A DNA stretch of 64,000 nucleotides from Azospirillum sp. B21 (GCF_008364825.1 NZ_VTTO01000001.1:372001-436000); one strand, 5' to 3'; counted from the first letter of the stretch, positions 27,122 through 36,275 are shown. Numbers and translations: made by a program. Notes: a model not told the origin generated them from the sequence alone.

Positions 27122-27787
27122 TTATCCGCGGGCGCCCGGGAAGACCCGGCCGGCCAGTTCGCACAGTCCGGCGCCGCTGCCGAAATGGTATGCCACGCGG
27201 CGGATGGTTCCCTCAACGAAGGAGGGGTCGCCGGCATGGACCAGCAGGGCGAGCCCGAGCGCGAGAGCCCCCAGCAGCCAGGGCGAGATGCGCAGGCGCG
27301 GCGCGCCGTCCTTCCGGCTGGTCCACAGGAACAGCAGGACCGACAGGCTGCCGATCAGCAGACCGGCCACCACCTCCGCCCCCGAATGGGCCGACACCGC
27401 GACACGGGACGCGCCGATGGCCAGCACCAGGGCCACCGCCGCCAGCGGCAGGCCGATCCTGAGCCAGACGGATCGGGCGTCGCGCGCGGCCAGTGCAGCC
27501 ACGGAACCGTAGAAGACGGCGGCGAAGGCGGCATGACCGCTGGGGCTGACGAAACGGTCGCCGGCGAACAGCGAGGGGAACAGTGGAAAATCAGGCAGGC
27601 CGCAGCCGTGCCCCACCAGCTTCAGCACCACCATGACACCGAGGCAGAGCGACAGCGCCAGCAGCCAGCGCAGCGCCAGCGGTGCCGAATGGTGCCGCCA
27701 GAGGGCGGTGGCGTAGAGGGCGGAAAGCGGGACGAGAAGGCTGCTGCTGCCCAGATGGGTGATGGCGCCGCTGGCGGTGGCGAACAT
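27122..27787 (-). CDS. PAP2 superfamily membrane phosphatase
   Basis: 221-residue polytopic membrane protein. The second phosphatase motif is clear as SPSGHAAF and the third as SRVAVSAHSGAEVV, in which the usual final Asp is Glu. The first motif (KxxxxxxRP) is not recognisable; LKLVGHGCGLP occupies that place. It probably hydrolyses a lipid or undecaprenyl pyrophosphate at the periplasmic face, but the altered motifs make activity uncertain. It has six predicted hydrophobic segments. It starts at the ATG at 27787 and lies downstream of pleD on the same strand with a gap of about 100 bases. Confidence 0.82.
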   Translation of the reverse strand: MFATASGAITHLGSSSLLVPLSALYATALWRHHSAPLALRWLLALSLCLGVMVVLKLVGHGCGLPDFPLFPSLFAGDRFVSPSGHAAFAAVFYGSVAALAARDARSVWLRIGLPLAAVALVLAIGASRVAVSAHSGAEVVAGLLIGSLSVLLFLWTSRKDGAPRLRISPWLLGALALGLALLVHAGDPSFVEGTIRRVAYHFGSGAGLCELAGRVFPGARG

Positions 27788-27889
27788 CGGGACCCCGTAG
27801 ATGGTGGTGGAGGCGGCGGAGGAAGGAACGGCTTTGCCAAATGGTGCGGCGCAGCACGGACGGCAAGGGCCGGGCAGTTCCGCCCCGCC

Positions 27890-29284
27890 CTATCCCTCCA
27901 CTCGATCGGCGCGCGCGTCGGCGATGACGCAGTTGCGGCCCGACCGCTTCGCCTCGTACAGCGCCTCGTCGGCGCGTCTGATCAGTCCCTCGGCCGTGTC
28001 GCCCAGCCGACCGCCGATGGAGATGCCGATAGAGACGGTCACGTTGATCTCGCCGCGGTCGGCCGATACGGCGAAAGGGGTGTCGGCGATGCGCGAGCGC
28101 AGGCGTTCGGCGACGATCAGCGCGGCTTCCCCGTCGGTGTCCGGCAGGATGACGACGAATTCCTCGCCGCCCAGCCGGGCGACGAGGTCGAAGGTGCGCA
28201 GGTTGCGGCTGGCGCGCGCCGACACCTCGCGCAACACCTCATCGCCGATGGCATGGCCGTAGCTGTCGTTGACGACCTTGAAGTGGTCGATGTCGAACAT
28301 CAGCACCGACACCGGCTTGTGGCTGTCGATGGCGCGTTCCAGCAGCCGCGGCAGATGGGCGTTGACGTATCGGCGGTTGAAAACGCCCGTCAGGCTGTCG
28401 GTCAGCGCCATCGACAGGCTCTGCTCGTAATTGGAGCGCAGCCGTTCCTGGTAGCGCTTGCGCCGGATCTGGGTGCGGGCGCGGGCCAGCAACTCGTTCC
28501 GGTCGACCGGCTTGACGACGTAGTCGTTGGCGCCGAGTTCCAGCCCCTTGGCCACCTGCCCCAGGTCGCCCTCGTCCACCATCAGCAGGATCGGCACCTG
28601 CCGCGTCCGTTCGTGCGAGCGCAGCTGCGAACAGAGCCGCAGCCCGTCCTCGTTCAGCAGGGTCAGGCTGACCACCACGAGGTCCAGCTCACTTCCCAGC
28701 GCGCGTTCCAGCGCCTTGGCGCAGGTGTCGGCCGACATCACCGTGTTGTGGTCGCGCCGCAGGGTCTCCGTCACCTTCTCCAGGTCGAGCATGGAATCCT
28801 CCAGCACCAACACGGTGGCATGCTCGAAGGATTCGCTCAGCATGGTGCCGCTGCGTTCGATGACGCCGAACTGGCCGGACGTGCTTTCGCGCAGGCGCCA
28901 TTCGTCCATCATCATCTTCAGGCGGACCAGCGAGCGCACGCGCGCGAACAGCGCGATGTCGTTCACCGGCTTGGTCAGGAAATCATCGGCCCCGGCCTCA
29001 AGCCCGCGCACGCGGTCGGCAATGTCGGACAGCGCCGTCACCATCACGACGGGGATGTGCATGGTGGCGGGGTCGGAGCGGATCTTCTCGCACACCTCGA
29101 ACCCGTCCATGCCCGGCATCATCACGTCCAGCAGGACGATGTCCGGCGATTCCCGCCGCACCATCTCCAGCGCGTCCGGCCCGTTGTACGCCGTCAGCAC
29201 ATTGAAGTACTCGCGCGTCAGCTTCGCCGCGAGCAGCTTCACATTGGGCAGAACGTCATCGACGACAAGGACACGCGCGGACAT
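27890..29284 (-). CDS. pleD: PleD-type response regulator diguanylate cyclase
   Basis: 464-residue c-di-GMP synthase controlled by phosphorylation. Two receiver domains come first: a true one with the phospho-acceptor Asp53 (DIVLLDVMMPGMDG), then a degenerate adaptor receiver (VVVSLTLLNEDGL). The C-terminal GGDEF domain carries an active GGEEF near 370 and an RTFD inhibitory site five residues before it. This is exactly the Caulobacter PleD layout, where the protein drives pole remodelling and the motile-to-sessile switch. It starts 42 bases after divK, forming the conserved divK-pleD operon. Confidence 0.95.
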   Translation of the reverse strand: MSARVLVVDDVLPNVKLLAAKLTREYFNVLTAYNGPDALEMVRRESPDIVLLDVMMPGMDGFEVCEKIRSDPATMHIPVVMVTALSDIADRVRGLEAGADDFLTKPVNDIALFARVRSLVRLKMMMDEWRLRESTSGQFGVIERSGTMLSESFEHATVLVLEDSMLDLEKVTETLRRDHNTVMSADTCAKALERALGSELDLVVVSLTLLNEDGLRLCSQLRSHERTRQVPILLMVDEGDLGQVAKGLELGANDYVVKPVDRNELLARARTQIRRKRYQERLRSNYEQSLSMALTDSLTGVFNRRYVNAHLPRLLERAIDSHKPVSVLMFDIDHFKVVNDSYGHAIGDEVLREVSARASRNLRTFDLVARLGGEEFVVILPDTDGEAALIVAERLRSRIADTPFAVSADRGEINVTVSIGISIGGRLGDTAEGLIRRADEALYEAKRSGRNCVIADARADRVEG

Positions 29285-29326
29285 TGGAAGGCAAATTCCT
29301 GCAGAATTGCTACAGAGAAAACCGAC

Positions 29327-29734
29327 TTACCCAAGAAACTTCTTGACGGTTTCGAGGAACTTCACGACCGAGATGGGCTTCGCCACGTAATCCTCGCAGC
29401 CGCCCTGACGAATTTTTTCCTCGTCACCCTTCATCGCGAAGGCGGTGACGGCCACGACGGGAATCGACTTCAGGTCCGGATCGTCCTTGATCCAGCGGGT
29501 GACCTCAAGCCCCGACACCTCGGGCAGCTGGATGTCCATCAGGATCAGGTCGGGGCGGTGCAGACGGGCCAGCCGCATCGCATCCATGCCGTCGCGGGTC
29601 TGCAGCGTGTCGTAGCCGTGCGCTTCGAGCAGGTCATGAAAGAGCTTCATGTTCAGCTCGTTGTCCTCGACGATGAGGACGGTCTTCGTCGGCTTACCAC
29701 CGGCCAAGGTTGGACCGCCCGGCTCCGCTGACAT
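29327..29734 (-). CDS. divK: Single-domain response regulator DivK
   Basis: 135-residue stand-alone receiver domain. The acidic pocket (VEDNELNMK), phospho-acceptor Asp67 in [13 protein letters not shown], the Thr of [12 protein letters not shown] and the Lys of YVAKPISV are all present. The product is longer than Caulobacter DivK because of a short N-terminal tail. In alphaproteobacteria DivK links the PleC/DivJ kinases to the CckA-CtrA cell-cycle pathway. The ATG at 29734 is chosen because the conserved domain begins soon after it; an in-frame upstream start at 29767 lacks support. pleD is immediately downstream. Confidence 0.94.
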   Translation of the reverse strand: MSAEPGGPTLAGGKPTKTVLIVEDNELNMKLFHDLLEAHGYDTLQTRDGMDAMRLARLHRPDLILMDIQLPEVSGLEVTRWIKDDPDLKSIPVVAVTAFAMKGDEEKIRQGGCEDYVAKPISVVKFLETVKKFLG

Positions 29735-29935
29735 GCATCCTCCCCTGGGTCTGGCCCCCGCCTTCACGCCATCCGATACCCGGTTGCGCCCGCCATTCGA
29801 CCATCGGGCGGCGGGTACCCGTGCGGCATCGCACTCCGGTATACCCCCTTTCTGATTAGGTCGCGACGGTTAAATAGTCGTTACCCAACCAATGGACGTC
29901 ACCCCTGACACTGCCCATCGCCCTGTCCGAACAGG

Positions 29936-29965
29936 AAAAACCGCCCGCGGCGGGCGCGGGCGGTT
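29936..29965 (-). terminator. Rho-independent terminator downstream of the diguanylate cyclase gene
   Basis: Read on the minus strand: an 8-bp perfect stem CCGCCCGC / GCGGGCGG with a 7-base loop, extended by A-T pairs and followed by a run of five T. It begins 37 bases after the stop of the GGDEF gene and separates it from divK. Confidence 0.85.
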
Positions 29966-29999
29966 ATGTGCGGGCGATCGTGGGGACGGGTGCCGCGTC

Positions 30000-30734
30000 T
30001 CAGGCGGCCTGCCTGGTCTTCCGCCTGGTGTCGCACTTGCGCTTGGCGTCGCGGCGGCGGGCACCCTTGGCGCCGTACATCATGGCGTCGGCGCGGCGCA
30101 TCACCTCGTCCTCGCTGTCCTCGGCACCATAGGGCTGGGTGCCGACGGAGAAGCGGACCGGCAGGCTGTGCCCGCCCCATTCCACATGGGTGGCGTCGGC
30201 GATGGCCGCCAGCTGGCGGGCGCGGACGAGGCCGCTGGCGGTGTCGGTGTTGGTCAGCAGCACGGCGAACTCGTCGCCGCCCAGCCGGGCGACCACATCC
30301 TCCTGGCGGACATTGCCGACGATCATGCGCGCGACCTGCCGCAGATAGGCGTCGCCGGCGACATGGCCGTGGGTGTCGTTGATCGCCTTGAACCCGTCCA
30401 GGTCGATCATGACCAGCAGTCCGCCGGCGGACCCGCTGCGGCGGGCGGATGCCAGCTCGCGGCGGAAGTGGCTGTAGAAGCCGCGCCGGTTCAACAGACC
30501 GGTCAGCTCGTCCGTCATCGTCAGGCTTTCGAGGTAGGCGATGCGCTCCTGCAACTCGGCGATCGTCTCCTTTGCCTCGGAGAGCAGCGCGATCGTCTCG
30601 TCCAGCGTCTGGCGCTCGGTCCCCCGCAGAAGCCCGACGCGCGAGGCCAGCGCGACCGGCGACCAGCCCACCGGCACGTCGAAACGGTCGGAGGCATGAT
30701 GCTTCAGGTCCAGGGCGGCGACGATGGCGTTCAT
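30000..30734 (-). CDS. GGDEF diguanylate cyclase, soluble
   Basis: 244-residue cytosolic protein. Residues 45-72 form a probable coiled coil (ETIALLSEAKETIAELQERI) feeding into a GGDEF domain that starts at TDELTGLLNRRGF. The active site GGDEF is at 152-156 and an RQED inhibitory site at 143-146, so product-feedback-controlled c-di-GMP synthesis is expected. There is no recognised sensor domain in the first 45 residues, and the C-terminal tail is very basic. It is separated from divK-pleD by a terminator, so it is a separate unit in the same c-di-GMP neighbourhood. Confidence 0.92.
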   Translation of the reverse strand: MNAIVAALDLKHHASDRFDVPVGWSPVALASRVGLLRGTERQTLDETIALLSEAKETIAELQERIAYLESLTMTDELTGLLNRRGFYSHFRRELASARRSGSAGGLLVMIDLDGFKAINDTHGHVAGDAYLRQVARMIVGNVRQEDVVARLGGDEFAVLLTNTDTASGLVRARQLAAIADATHVEWGGHSLPVRFSVGTQPYGAEDSEDEVMRRADAMMYGAKGARRRDAKRKCDTRRKTRQAA

Positions 30735-30975
30735 GGGGTCGGCTCCTCTGATGAAGGTCGGAACACTTCGACCTCATACAAGCAACCGCCGTGCCAATCC
30801 CACGCACCCCGCAGATACCAAGCATTTTATCGATCGGCGGCGAAAAGTGCCTGCCGATCACCGGCCGGGTATGGAGCGTCTTTCCCACCCGGCCGGCATC
30901 TTCTGCCCATCGCCGCCCTTTAGTGGCAGGAAATCCCTGCCGGGCAGCCTTCGCCGGCCCCCGTCCGGGGTCGGT

Positions 30976-31977
30976 TCACACCACCCGGTCGGGCGCCGGA
31001 CGGCCGGCCATCACCGCGTCGATGTTGTCCAGCGCCTTGAAGCCCATGGCGTTGCGCGTCTCCACCGTGGCGCTGCCCAGATGCGGAAGCAGGAAGGCGT
31101 TGGACAGGTCGCGATAGCCGGGATGCAGGTTCGGCTCGTTGTCGAACACGTCGAGCCCGGCCGCCGCCAGCCGTCCCTCCTTCAGCGCGGCGATCACCGC
31201 CTCGTCGTCCACCACGCTGCCGCGCGCGGTGTTGACCAGGATGGCCCCCGGCGGCAGCCGCCCGATCCGCTCGGCGTTCAGCCAATGCCGGGTTTCCGCC
31301 GTGGCGGGGAAGTGGAGCGACAGCACATCGCAGACCGCCAGCATCTCCTCCGGGTCGGCATGATAGGTGGCGCCCAATTCCAGTTCCGGGGGCAGGCGGC
31401 GGCGGTTGCTGTAGTGGATCGCCATGCCGAAGGCGCGGGCGCGGGCCGCCACCGCTTGGCCGATGCGGCCCATACCGACGATTCCCAGCCGCTTGGCCCC
31501 GACATGGGTTCCCATCAGCTGGGTCGGGGTCCAGCCGGTCCAGGCATTCGCCCGGATCATCCGCTCCCCCTCCGACGCCCGGCGCGCGGCACCCAGCAGG
31601 AGAAGCAGCGCGATGTCGGCGGTGGCGTCGGTCAGCACGTCGGGCGTGTTGGTGACGGTCAGGCCGCGGGCGCGTGCCGCCTCCAGATTGATGTGGTCGG
31701 TCCCGACGGAGAAGGTGGCAAGCACCCGCACCCGCTTCGGCAGGGCGGCGATGGCGGCGGCGTCGAGCCGGTCGCCGGCACAGCACAGAACGGCGTCGGC
31801 CCCCGCCTCAGCGGCGCGGGCGGCGATCTCCGTCCCGCTGAACGCCCGGTCTTCGGGGTTGAGGACCGCCCGGTAATCGCGCGACGCCCGCGCCTCCACC
31901 GCGTCGGGAAGGCGGCGGGTCAGCAGCACCACCGGACGGGCGGCGGCGTCCAGCGGGGTCTCGGCAGGGCTTGTCAT
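30976..31977 (-). CDS. D-2-hydroxyacid dehydrogenase (glyoxylate/hydroxypyruvate reductase type)
   Basis: 333-residue NAD(P)H-dependent oxidoreductase. The nucleotide-binding motif GMGRIG lies at 168-173, followed by YSNRRRLPPELE, where the Arg residues after the second strand suggest NADPH preference. The catalytic Arg252 (NTARGSVVD), Glu281 (DVFDNEP) and His299 (LLPHLGSAT) are all visible. The sequence is closest in pattern to glyoxylate/hydroxypyruvate reductases (GhrB/GyaR). The ATG at 31977 has AAGGGAA upstream; an in-frame extension to 32055 lacks support. It is divergent from the EipB gene, with which it shares a 97-base promoter gap. Confidence 0.92.
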   Translation of the reverse strand: MTSPAETPLDAAARPVVLLTRRLPDAVEARASRDYRAVLNPEDRAFSGTEIAARAAEAGADAVLCCAGDRLDAAAIAALPKRVRVLATFSVGTDHINLEAARARGLTVTNTPDVLTDATADIALLLLLGAARRASEGERMIRANAWTGWTPTQLMGTHVGAKRLGIVGMGRIGQAVAARARAFGMAIHYSNRRRLPPELELGATYHADPEEMLAVCDVLSLHFPATAETRHWLNAERIGRLPPGAILVNTARGSVVDDEAVIAALKEGRLAAAGLDVFDNEPNLHPGYRDLSNAFLLPHLGSATVETRNAMGFKALDNIDAVMAGRPAPDRVV

Positions 31978-32074
31978 TCCGGCTGTTCCCTTCCATTGAT
32001 TAGGAATCAAGGGTGGCGGCTCTTTCGGACCGCGGCAAAAACACCCATACTTCACCCAGAGCCGTCAATCACCT

Positions 32075-32944
32075 GTGGATCCCGTCTTGCTCGACCGTCT
32101 CTCTGCCCTGCCGGCGACCGTCGGCACGGTCCTCGCCGCCACCGTCACCGCCGGTGCGCTCCTCGCGGCCACTCCCGTCCTGGCACAGCCGGCCGCCACC
32201 TCGATGGCGGCGGTCGCGGCCAAGATCCAGCCGCATCGGGCGATCTACGCCATGTCGCTGGGATCGGCACGCAACGGCTCGAAGGTCAGCGACGTCCGTG
32301 GCCGCATGATGTTCGAATGGGCCGACGCCTGCGACGGCTGGACGACGGAGCAGCGCTTCCAGCTGCGCTTCGTCTACAGCGAGGGCGACGACATGGCGAT
32401 GAACACCAACTACACGACGTGGGAGGCGAAGAACGGTCTGCGCTACCGCTTCAACGTCCGCAAGCTGGTGAACGGCGAACTGGACGAGGAAGTACGCGGC
32501 GAGGCCAACCTGCAGGCCGACGGCGCCGGCACCGCCCAGTTCACCAAGCCGGAACCGCAGGAGATGGAACTGCCGGCCGGCACCATGTTCCCGACCGCCC
32601 ACACGCTGGCGATCCTCGACCATGCCGAGCGGAACGAACCCTTCTTCACCCGCACCATCTTCGACGGATCGGATGCCGAGGGACCGACGGAGGTGTCGAC
32701 CGTCGCCGGCAAGCCGGGCGCGCCGAAGGAAGCTGGCAAGGATCCACTGCTGAAGGTGGGCAAATCCTGGCCGGTCCGCATGGCCTTCTTCCCCGTGCAG
32801 AGCGATTCGGCGCAGCCGGAATATGAGATGAGCCTGCGCCTGCTGGAGAACGGCATCGCCGAGTCCATGCAGATCGACTATGGCGATTTCACCGTCAACG
32901 CCGTGCTGGAGAAGATCGAGGCACTGCCCAAGTCGGGCTGCTGA
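32075..32944 (+). CDS. eipB: EipB-family periplasmic cell-envelope integrity protein (DUF1849)
   Basis: 289-residue exported protein. The N-terminus (MDPVLLDRLSALPATVG, then a long Ala/Val/Leu stretch ending PVLAQPA) is a signal peptide. The mature part contains the family pattern IYAMSLGSARNGSKVSDVRG, CDGWTTEQRF and VRMAFFPVQ. Only two Cys lie in the mature protein, Cys86 and the C-terminal Cys289, matching the conserved disulfide described for Brucella EipB. EipB proteins are spiral beta proteins needed for envelope stability. The GTG start at 32075 has no clear ribosome-binding site, so the exact start is uncertain. Confidence 0.88.
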   Translation: MDPVLLDRLSALPATVGTVLAATVTAGALLAATPVLAQPAATSMAAVAAKIQPHRAIYAMSLGSARNGSKVSDVRGRMMFEWADACDGWTTEQRFQLRFVYSEGDDMAMNTNYTTWEAKNGLRYRFNVRKLVNGELDEEVRGEANLQADGAGTAQFTKPEPQEMELPAGTMFPTAHTLAILDHAERNEPFFTRTIFDGSDAEGPTEVSTVAGKPGAPKEAGKDPLLKVGKSWPVRMAFFPVQSDSAQPEYEMSLRLLENGIAESMQIDYGDFTVNAVLEKIEALPKSGC

Positions 32945-33116
32945 ACGGGCGCTTGTCCGTGACAATCATACCCGTGTCATCGCACGGGATGGAAAAACCG
33001 CGGTTTCCCTGTTGATCGCGACTCGTTGCTGCGATTAACTGTGGGTTGAGTTTTGTGCAACAGGCCGACCCGCCCCCATCATGGGGCGCGGGCGGCCGTC
33101 CAAGGGTTTATCCGTC

Positions 33117-33344
33117 ATGAGCAAGAAGCATGTCCAGATCGGGCAGGTTTTCCAACCGGTCGGCACGGCCGGCGGCCGCGGTTGGCGGGTGACGGCGACG
33201 GTCAACCTGCTGGGTATCCCCCACGCCCGCGTCGTCAGCACCGAAGACGACGGCGTGTCCAAGACCCTGAGCTGCTCGGTCCTGGCCGACACCAGCCACT
33301 ACCGCCTGATCGCTGCGGCGCCGTCGGGTGGGATGGCGGCGTAA
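33117..33344 (+). CDS. Conserved-looking small hypothetical protein
   Basis: 75-residue protein starting MSKKHVQIGQVFQPVGTAGG. It is rich in beta-prone residues (GWRVTATVNLLGIPHARVV, then TLSCSVLADTSHYRLI) and has no signal or membrane segment. I recognise no family. The ATG at 33117 is preceded by AAGG about 11 bases upstream, and by a leader hairpin around 33069-33093 formed by a CCCGCCCCCAT-type arm pairing with ATGGGGCGCGGG. Codon use is typical of the genome, supporting a real gene. Confidence 0.6.
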   Translation: MSKKHVQIGQVFQPVGTAGGRGWRVTATVNLLGIPHARVVSTEDDGVSKTLSCSVLADTSHYRLIAAAPSGGMAA

Positions 33345-33370
33345 GAAATGCTGCTTTGGTGAGGTTATTG

Positions 33371-33474
33371 CCCCCACCCTAACCCTCCCCCGCTGGGCGG
33401 GGGAGGGAACAAGTGCTGATGCAAGAGAGTGGCGGCAGTCCCTCCCCCGCTCAGCGGGGGAGGTTAGGTGGGGG
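33371..33474. repeat. Two inverted copies of a C/G-rich palindromic intergenic element
   Basis: Copy one (33371-33407) runs CCCCCACCCTAACCCTCCC and then forms a short hairpin CCCCCGC / GCGGGGG. Copy two (33440-33474) is the same sequence in inverse orientation with small changes. The pair fills most of the gap between the convergent hypothetical gene and rarA and could end transcription in both directions. A related copy lies at 62379-62417. Confidence 0.8.
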
Positions 33475-33479
33475 TCTGA

Positions 33480-34799
33480 CTACTCCTCCCCCCGCCGCTC
33501 GCGCAGCTTGGCCCAGTAGTCCAGCCGCTTGCGCAGGTCGCGCTCGAACCCCCGCTCCACCGGCTGGTAGAACTCGCGCCGAGCCATGCCTTCGGGAAAG
33601 TAGTTCTGGCCGGAGAAACCCTCCGCCGTGTCATGGTCGTATTCGTAGCCCTTGCCGTAGCCGATGGTCTTCATCAGCTTGGTCGGCGCGTTCAGGATAT
33701 GCTTGGGCGGCATCAGGGAGCCCGTCTCCTTCGCCGCGCGCACCGACGCCTTGTAGGCGGTATAGCCGGCGTTCGACTTCGGCGCCGTCCCCAGATAGAT
33801 GACCAGTTGCGCCAGCGCCAGTTCGCCTTCCGGGCTGCCCAGCCGCTCATAGGCCTCCCACGCCGCGATGGCCTGGGTCAGGGCGTTGGGGTCGGCAAGC
33901 CCCACGTCCTCGACCGCGAAGCGGGTCAGCCGGCGGGCGATGTAGCGGGGATCCTCGCCGCCGTCCAGCATGCGGCTGTACCAATAGAGCGCCGCGTCGG
34001 TGTCCGACCCGCGCAACGACTTGTGCAAGGCGCTGATGAGGTTGTAATGCCCTTCCTGCGACTTGTCGTACAGCGGGGCTCGGCGCTGTATGGTGGCGGC
34101 GAGCGCGTTGGTGTCCAGCACCGTCTCGCCGGGCAGCGCGAACAGTTCCTCGCACAGATTCAGGCAGAAGCGGCCGTCGCCGTCGGCCATCGCCTTCACC
34201 GCTGCGCGCGCATCGGCATCCAGCGGCAGGGGCCGGCCCATTTCCGCCTCCGCCCGCGACAGCAGCTTTTCCAGTGCCGCATCGTCCAGCCGGTTCAGCA
34301 CGAACACCTGCGCCCGCGACAGCAAGGCGGCGTTCAGCTCGAAGGACGGATTCTCGGTGGTGGCGCCGACCAGGGTGACGGTGCCGTCCTCGACGAAGGG
34401 CAGAAAGCCGTCCTGCTGCGAGCGGTTGAAGCGGTGGATCTCGTCGATGAACAGCAGGGTCCCCTGCCCCGCCACCCGCCGGGCACGCGCGGCGTCGAAG
34501 ACCTTGCGCAGGTCGGCGACGCCGGAAAACACCGCCGACAGCGGTTCGAAATGCAGGTCGGTGCTGTGAGCCAGCAGGCGGGCGATGGTGGTCTTGCCGC
34601 AGCCGGGCGGCCCCCACAGGATCATGGAGGCCAGCCGCCGCGCCGCGACCATGCGGCCGAGCGGACCGTCCGGCTTCAGCAGATGGTCCTGGCCGACCAC
34701 CTCGTCCAGCGTGCGCGGGCGCAGCCGGTCGGCGAGCGGGCGGGGTGCCGCCGACTCGAACAGGCCGGCATCACCGCCCGACTCGCCGCGTTTCGCCAT
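33480..34799 (-). CDS. rarA: Replication-associated recombination protein A (RarA/MgsA)
   Basis: 439-residue AAA+ ATPase related to clamp loaders that acts at stalled replication forks. Walker A GPPGCGKT lies at 63-70, Walker [11 protein letters not shown] near 115-124, followed by sensor [19 protein letters not shown]. The C-terminal tetramerisation domain includes [23 protein letters not shown] and the [11 protein letters not shown] motif typical of the family. The ATG at 34799 begins [14 protein letters not shown], near the SSB-binding N-terminus. A small lipoprotein gene ends 10 bases upstream in the same direction, so they are probably co-transcribed. Confidence 0.96.
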   Translation of the reverse strand: MAKRGESGGDAGLFESAAPRPLADRLRPRTLDEVVGQDHLLKPDGPLGRMVAARRLASMILWGPPGCGKTTIARLLAHSTDLHFEPLSAVFSGVADLRKVFDAARARRVAGQGTLLFIDEIHRFNRSQQDGFLPFVEDGTVTLVGATTENPSFELNAALLSRAQVFVLNRLDDAALEKLLSRAEAEMGRPLPLDADARAAVKAMADGDGRFCLNLCEELFALPGETVLDTNALAATIQRRAPLYDKSQEGHYNLISALHKSLRGSDTDAALYWYSRMLDGGEDPRYIARRLTRFAVEDVGLADPNALTQAIAAWEAYERLGSPEGELALAQLVIYLGTAPKSNAGYTAYKASVRAAKETGSLMPPKHILNAPTKLMKTIGYGKGYEYDHDTAEGFSGQNYFPEGMARREFYQPVERGFERDLRKRLDYWAKLRERRGEE

Positions 34800-34809
34800 G
34801 GCCGGTGCC

Positions 34810-35181
34810 TCAGCGCGCCGCGCCGCAGCGCTGATAGCACTGCTTCAGCTGGAAGCTGCAGTTGTCGGTCGGGCTGAAGGGGGTCGAATCGGTGCGGTCG
34901 ATGCCGCCCTGATTGCGCGCGGCCACCGAGTCCATGCACACATTGTGGCTGCGCTCGCACTGGGCCTGGCAAGAGGCGCCGACGTCGGCACCGGTGCCGT
35001 TGTCCAGGCGCAGCGACTGGTCGTCGGCGCCGCCGCGCGGAGTCGACGGGCCGGGCACAACGGTGACGGTGGGCGCCGGGCCCGAAGCGGCCGGACGGTC
35101 GGACGGACGGTCGGCGCAGGCCGACAAGCCGAGCAGGGCGACGGCCACCAGCGGGGCGATGAGACGTACCGGACGGAACAT
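34810..35181 (-). CDS. Small Cys-rich lipoprotein
   Basis: 123-residue protein with a signal peptide ([17 protein letters not shown]) and lipobox LSAC, so it should be lipidated and membrane-anchored. A Pro/Ser-rich spacer follows. The C-terminal domain is Cys-rich ([25 protein letters not shown]) and may fold with disulfides in the periplasm. No family is recognised. The start is ambiguous: the ATG at 35181, or the GTG at 35187, which has AGGAG at better spacing. It is followed by rarA after 10 bases. Confidence 0.75.
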   Translation of the reverse strand: MFRPVRLIAPLVAVALLGLSACADRPSDRPAASGPAPTVTVVPGPSTPRGGADDQSLRLDNGTGADVGASCQAQCERSHNVCMDSVAARNQGGIDRTDSTPFSPTDNCSFQLKQCYQRCGAAR

Positions 35182-35302
35182 AGCCACGACGGCTCCTATT
35201 CTTCTTGTTGTGAGGACGGCCGCGGGCATGGCGGAATGCCACACCCCTCTGGACCATCCCCCGTTCGGTCCCCACTATGCCGACAACCGCATCAAGAAGG
35301 GA

Positions 35303-35584
35303 ATGACTGAAATGACACCGGAATCGGACGGCAGATCAACACGCAACCCGCCGCGCCACCGCTCCCTGCGGCTGCTGCTGGCGCTGCTGGTCCTTGGTCT
35401 CGTCATGCTGGCCTCGCGCGCGCTGGCCCTGCCCAACATCGGCATGGGGGAGATGATCATCCCCATGTTGGGCGGGCTGTTCGTGGCGGTCGCTATCGTC
35501 ATGATCGTGCGCCGTGACCGTGCCGACCGCGACGCCCTGCCCCCGTCCCGGCGCAACCGCCAGGACCAGGGCATGCCGGACTGA
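35303..35584 (+). CDS. Small two-helix membrane protein, unknown function
   Basis: 93-residue protein ([15 protein letters not shown]...) with a basic N-terminus and two adjacent hydrophobic segments ([17 protein letters not shown] and [19 protein letters not shown]). A charged C-terminal tail follows. The AAGAAGGGA upstream suits the in-frame ATG at 35312 better than the first ATG. It is divergent from the lipoprotein-rarA unit and converges with the YqaA-type gene. No family is recognised. Confidence 0.6.
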   Translation: MTEMTPESDGRSTRNPPRHRSLRLLLALLVLGLVMLASRALALPNIGMGEMIIPMLGGLFVAVAIVMIVRRDRADRDALPPSRRNRQDQGMPD

Positions 35585-35640
35585 TCCGAGTTTTCCGTGT
35601 GATTCACGCTTCAAGCGGTTCCGCTTGAAGCGACCACACT

Positions 35641-36219
35641 CTAGACGAACTTGAAGCTGAGCAGGCCGCCGACCACCACGACCAGAAGGACGGTGGCCAC
35701 CAGCATCAGGCGCTTTTCGATGATCTGCTGGACCTGCGGCCCGTAGAAGTGCAGCAGGATGGCGATCATGTAGAACCGGGAAAAGCGCGCCACGATCGAA
35801 CAGAGGATGAAGACCGTCAGGTCGAGATGCGCGAAGCCGGCGGTGATCGTCAGCAGCTTGTAGGGAATCGGCGTGACCCCCTTCAGGATCAGGAACCAGG
35901 GGCCGAACTCGGCGAACATCTCCTGGAAATGCTGGAACGACTCCTGCGCATTGTAGAAGTCGATGATCATCCGTCCGACGCTCTCGAACAGATAGAAGCC
36001 CAGCGCATAGCCCAGCAGCCCGCCCAGCAGCGACGCCAGCGCGCAGATGTTGGTGTAGAACCACAGCTTCTTGGGCTTCTCCAGGCACATCGGCACCAGC
36101 ATCACGTCCGGCGGCAACGGGAAGAAGGAGCTTTCGGCGAAGGAGATCGCCGACATCCACCAAACGGCATCGTCGCGGGCGGAGAGGCGCTGGAGGCGCG
36201 TGTAAAGGGAACGCAACAT
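35641..36219 (-). CDS. YqaA/DedA-type (SNARE-associated) membrane protein
   Basis: 192-residue membrane protein of the VTT/DedA superfamily. The pattern FAESSFFPLPPDVMLVPM and the later GPWFLILKGVTPIPYKLLTITAG, with its Pro-rich re-entrant region, are characteristic of the YqaA branch. Related proteins flip or recycle phospholipids and undecaprenyl phosphate and support envelope homeostasis. The ATG at 36219 begins MLRSLYTRLQRLSARDDA; an in-frame extension to 36342 would run across the rplQ terminator, so it is rejected. Confidence 0.9.
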   Translation of the reverse strand: MLRSLYTRLQRLSARDDAVWWMSAISFAESSFFPLPPDVMLVPMCLEKPKKLWFYTNICALASLLGGLLGYALGFYLFESVGRMIIDFYNAQESFQHFQEMFAEFGPWFLILKGVTPIPYKLLTITAGFAHLDLTVFILCSIVARFSRFYMIAILLHFYGPQVQQIIEKRLMLVATVLLVVVVGGLLSFKFV

Positions 36220-36241
36220 TCGACCGGCCACATAAGAGAAA

Positions 36242-36275
36242 ACCCTTCCTTCGGGGGGTGGCCCGAAGGAAGGGT
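36242..36275 (-). terminator. Strong terminator of the rpsM-rpsK-rpoA-rplQ operon
   Basis: Perfect 14-bp stem ACCCTTCCTTCGGG / CCCGAAGGAAGGGT with a 6-base loop. On the minus strand it is followed by TTTTCTCTT. It lies about 100 bases past the rplQ stop and 23 bases before the YqaA-type start, insulating the two. Confidence 0.92.
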
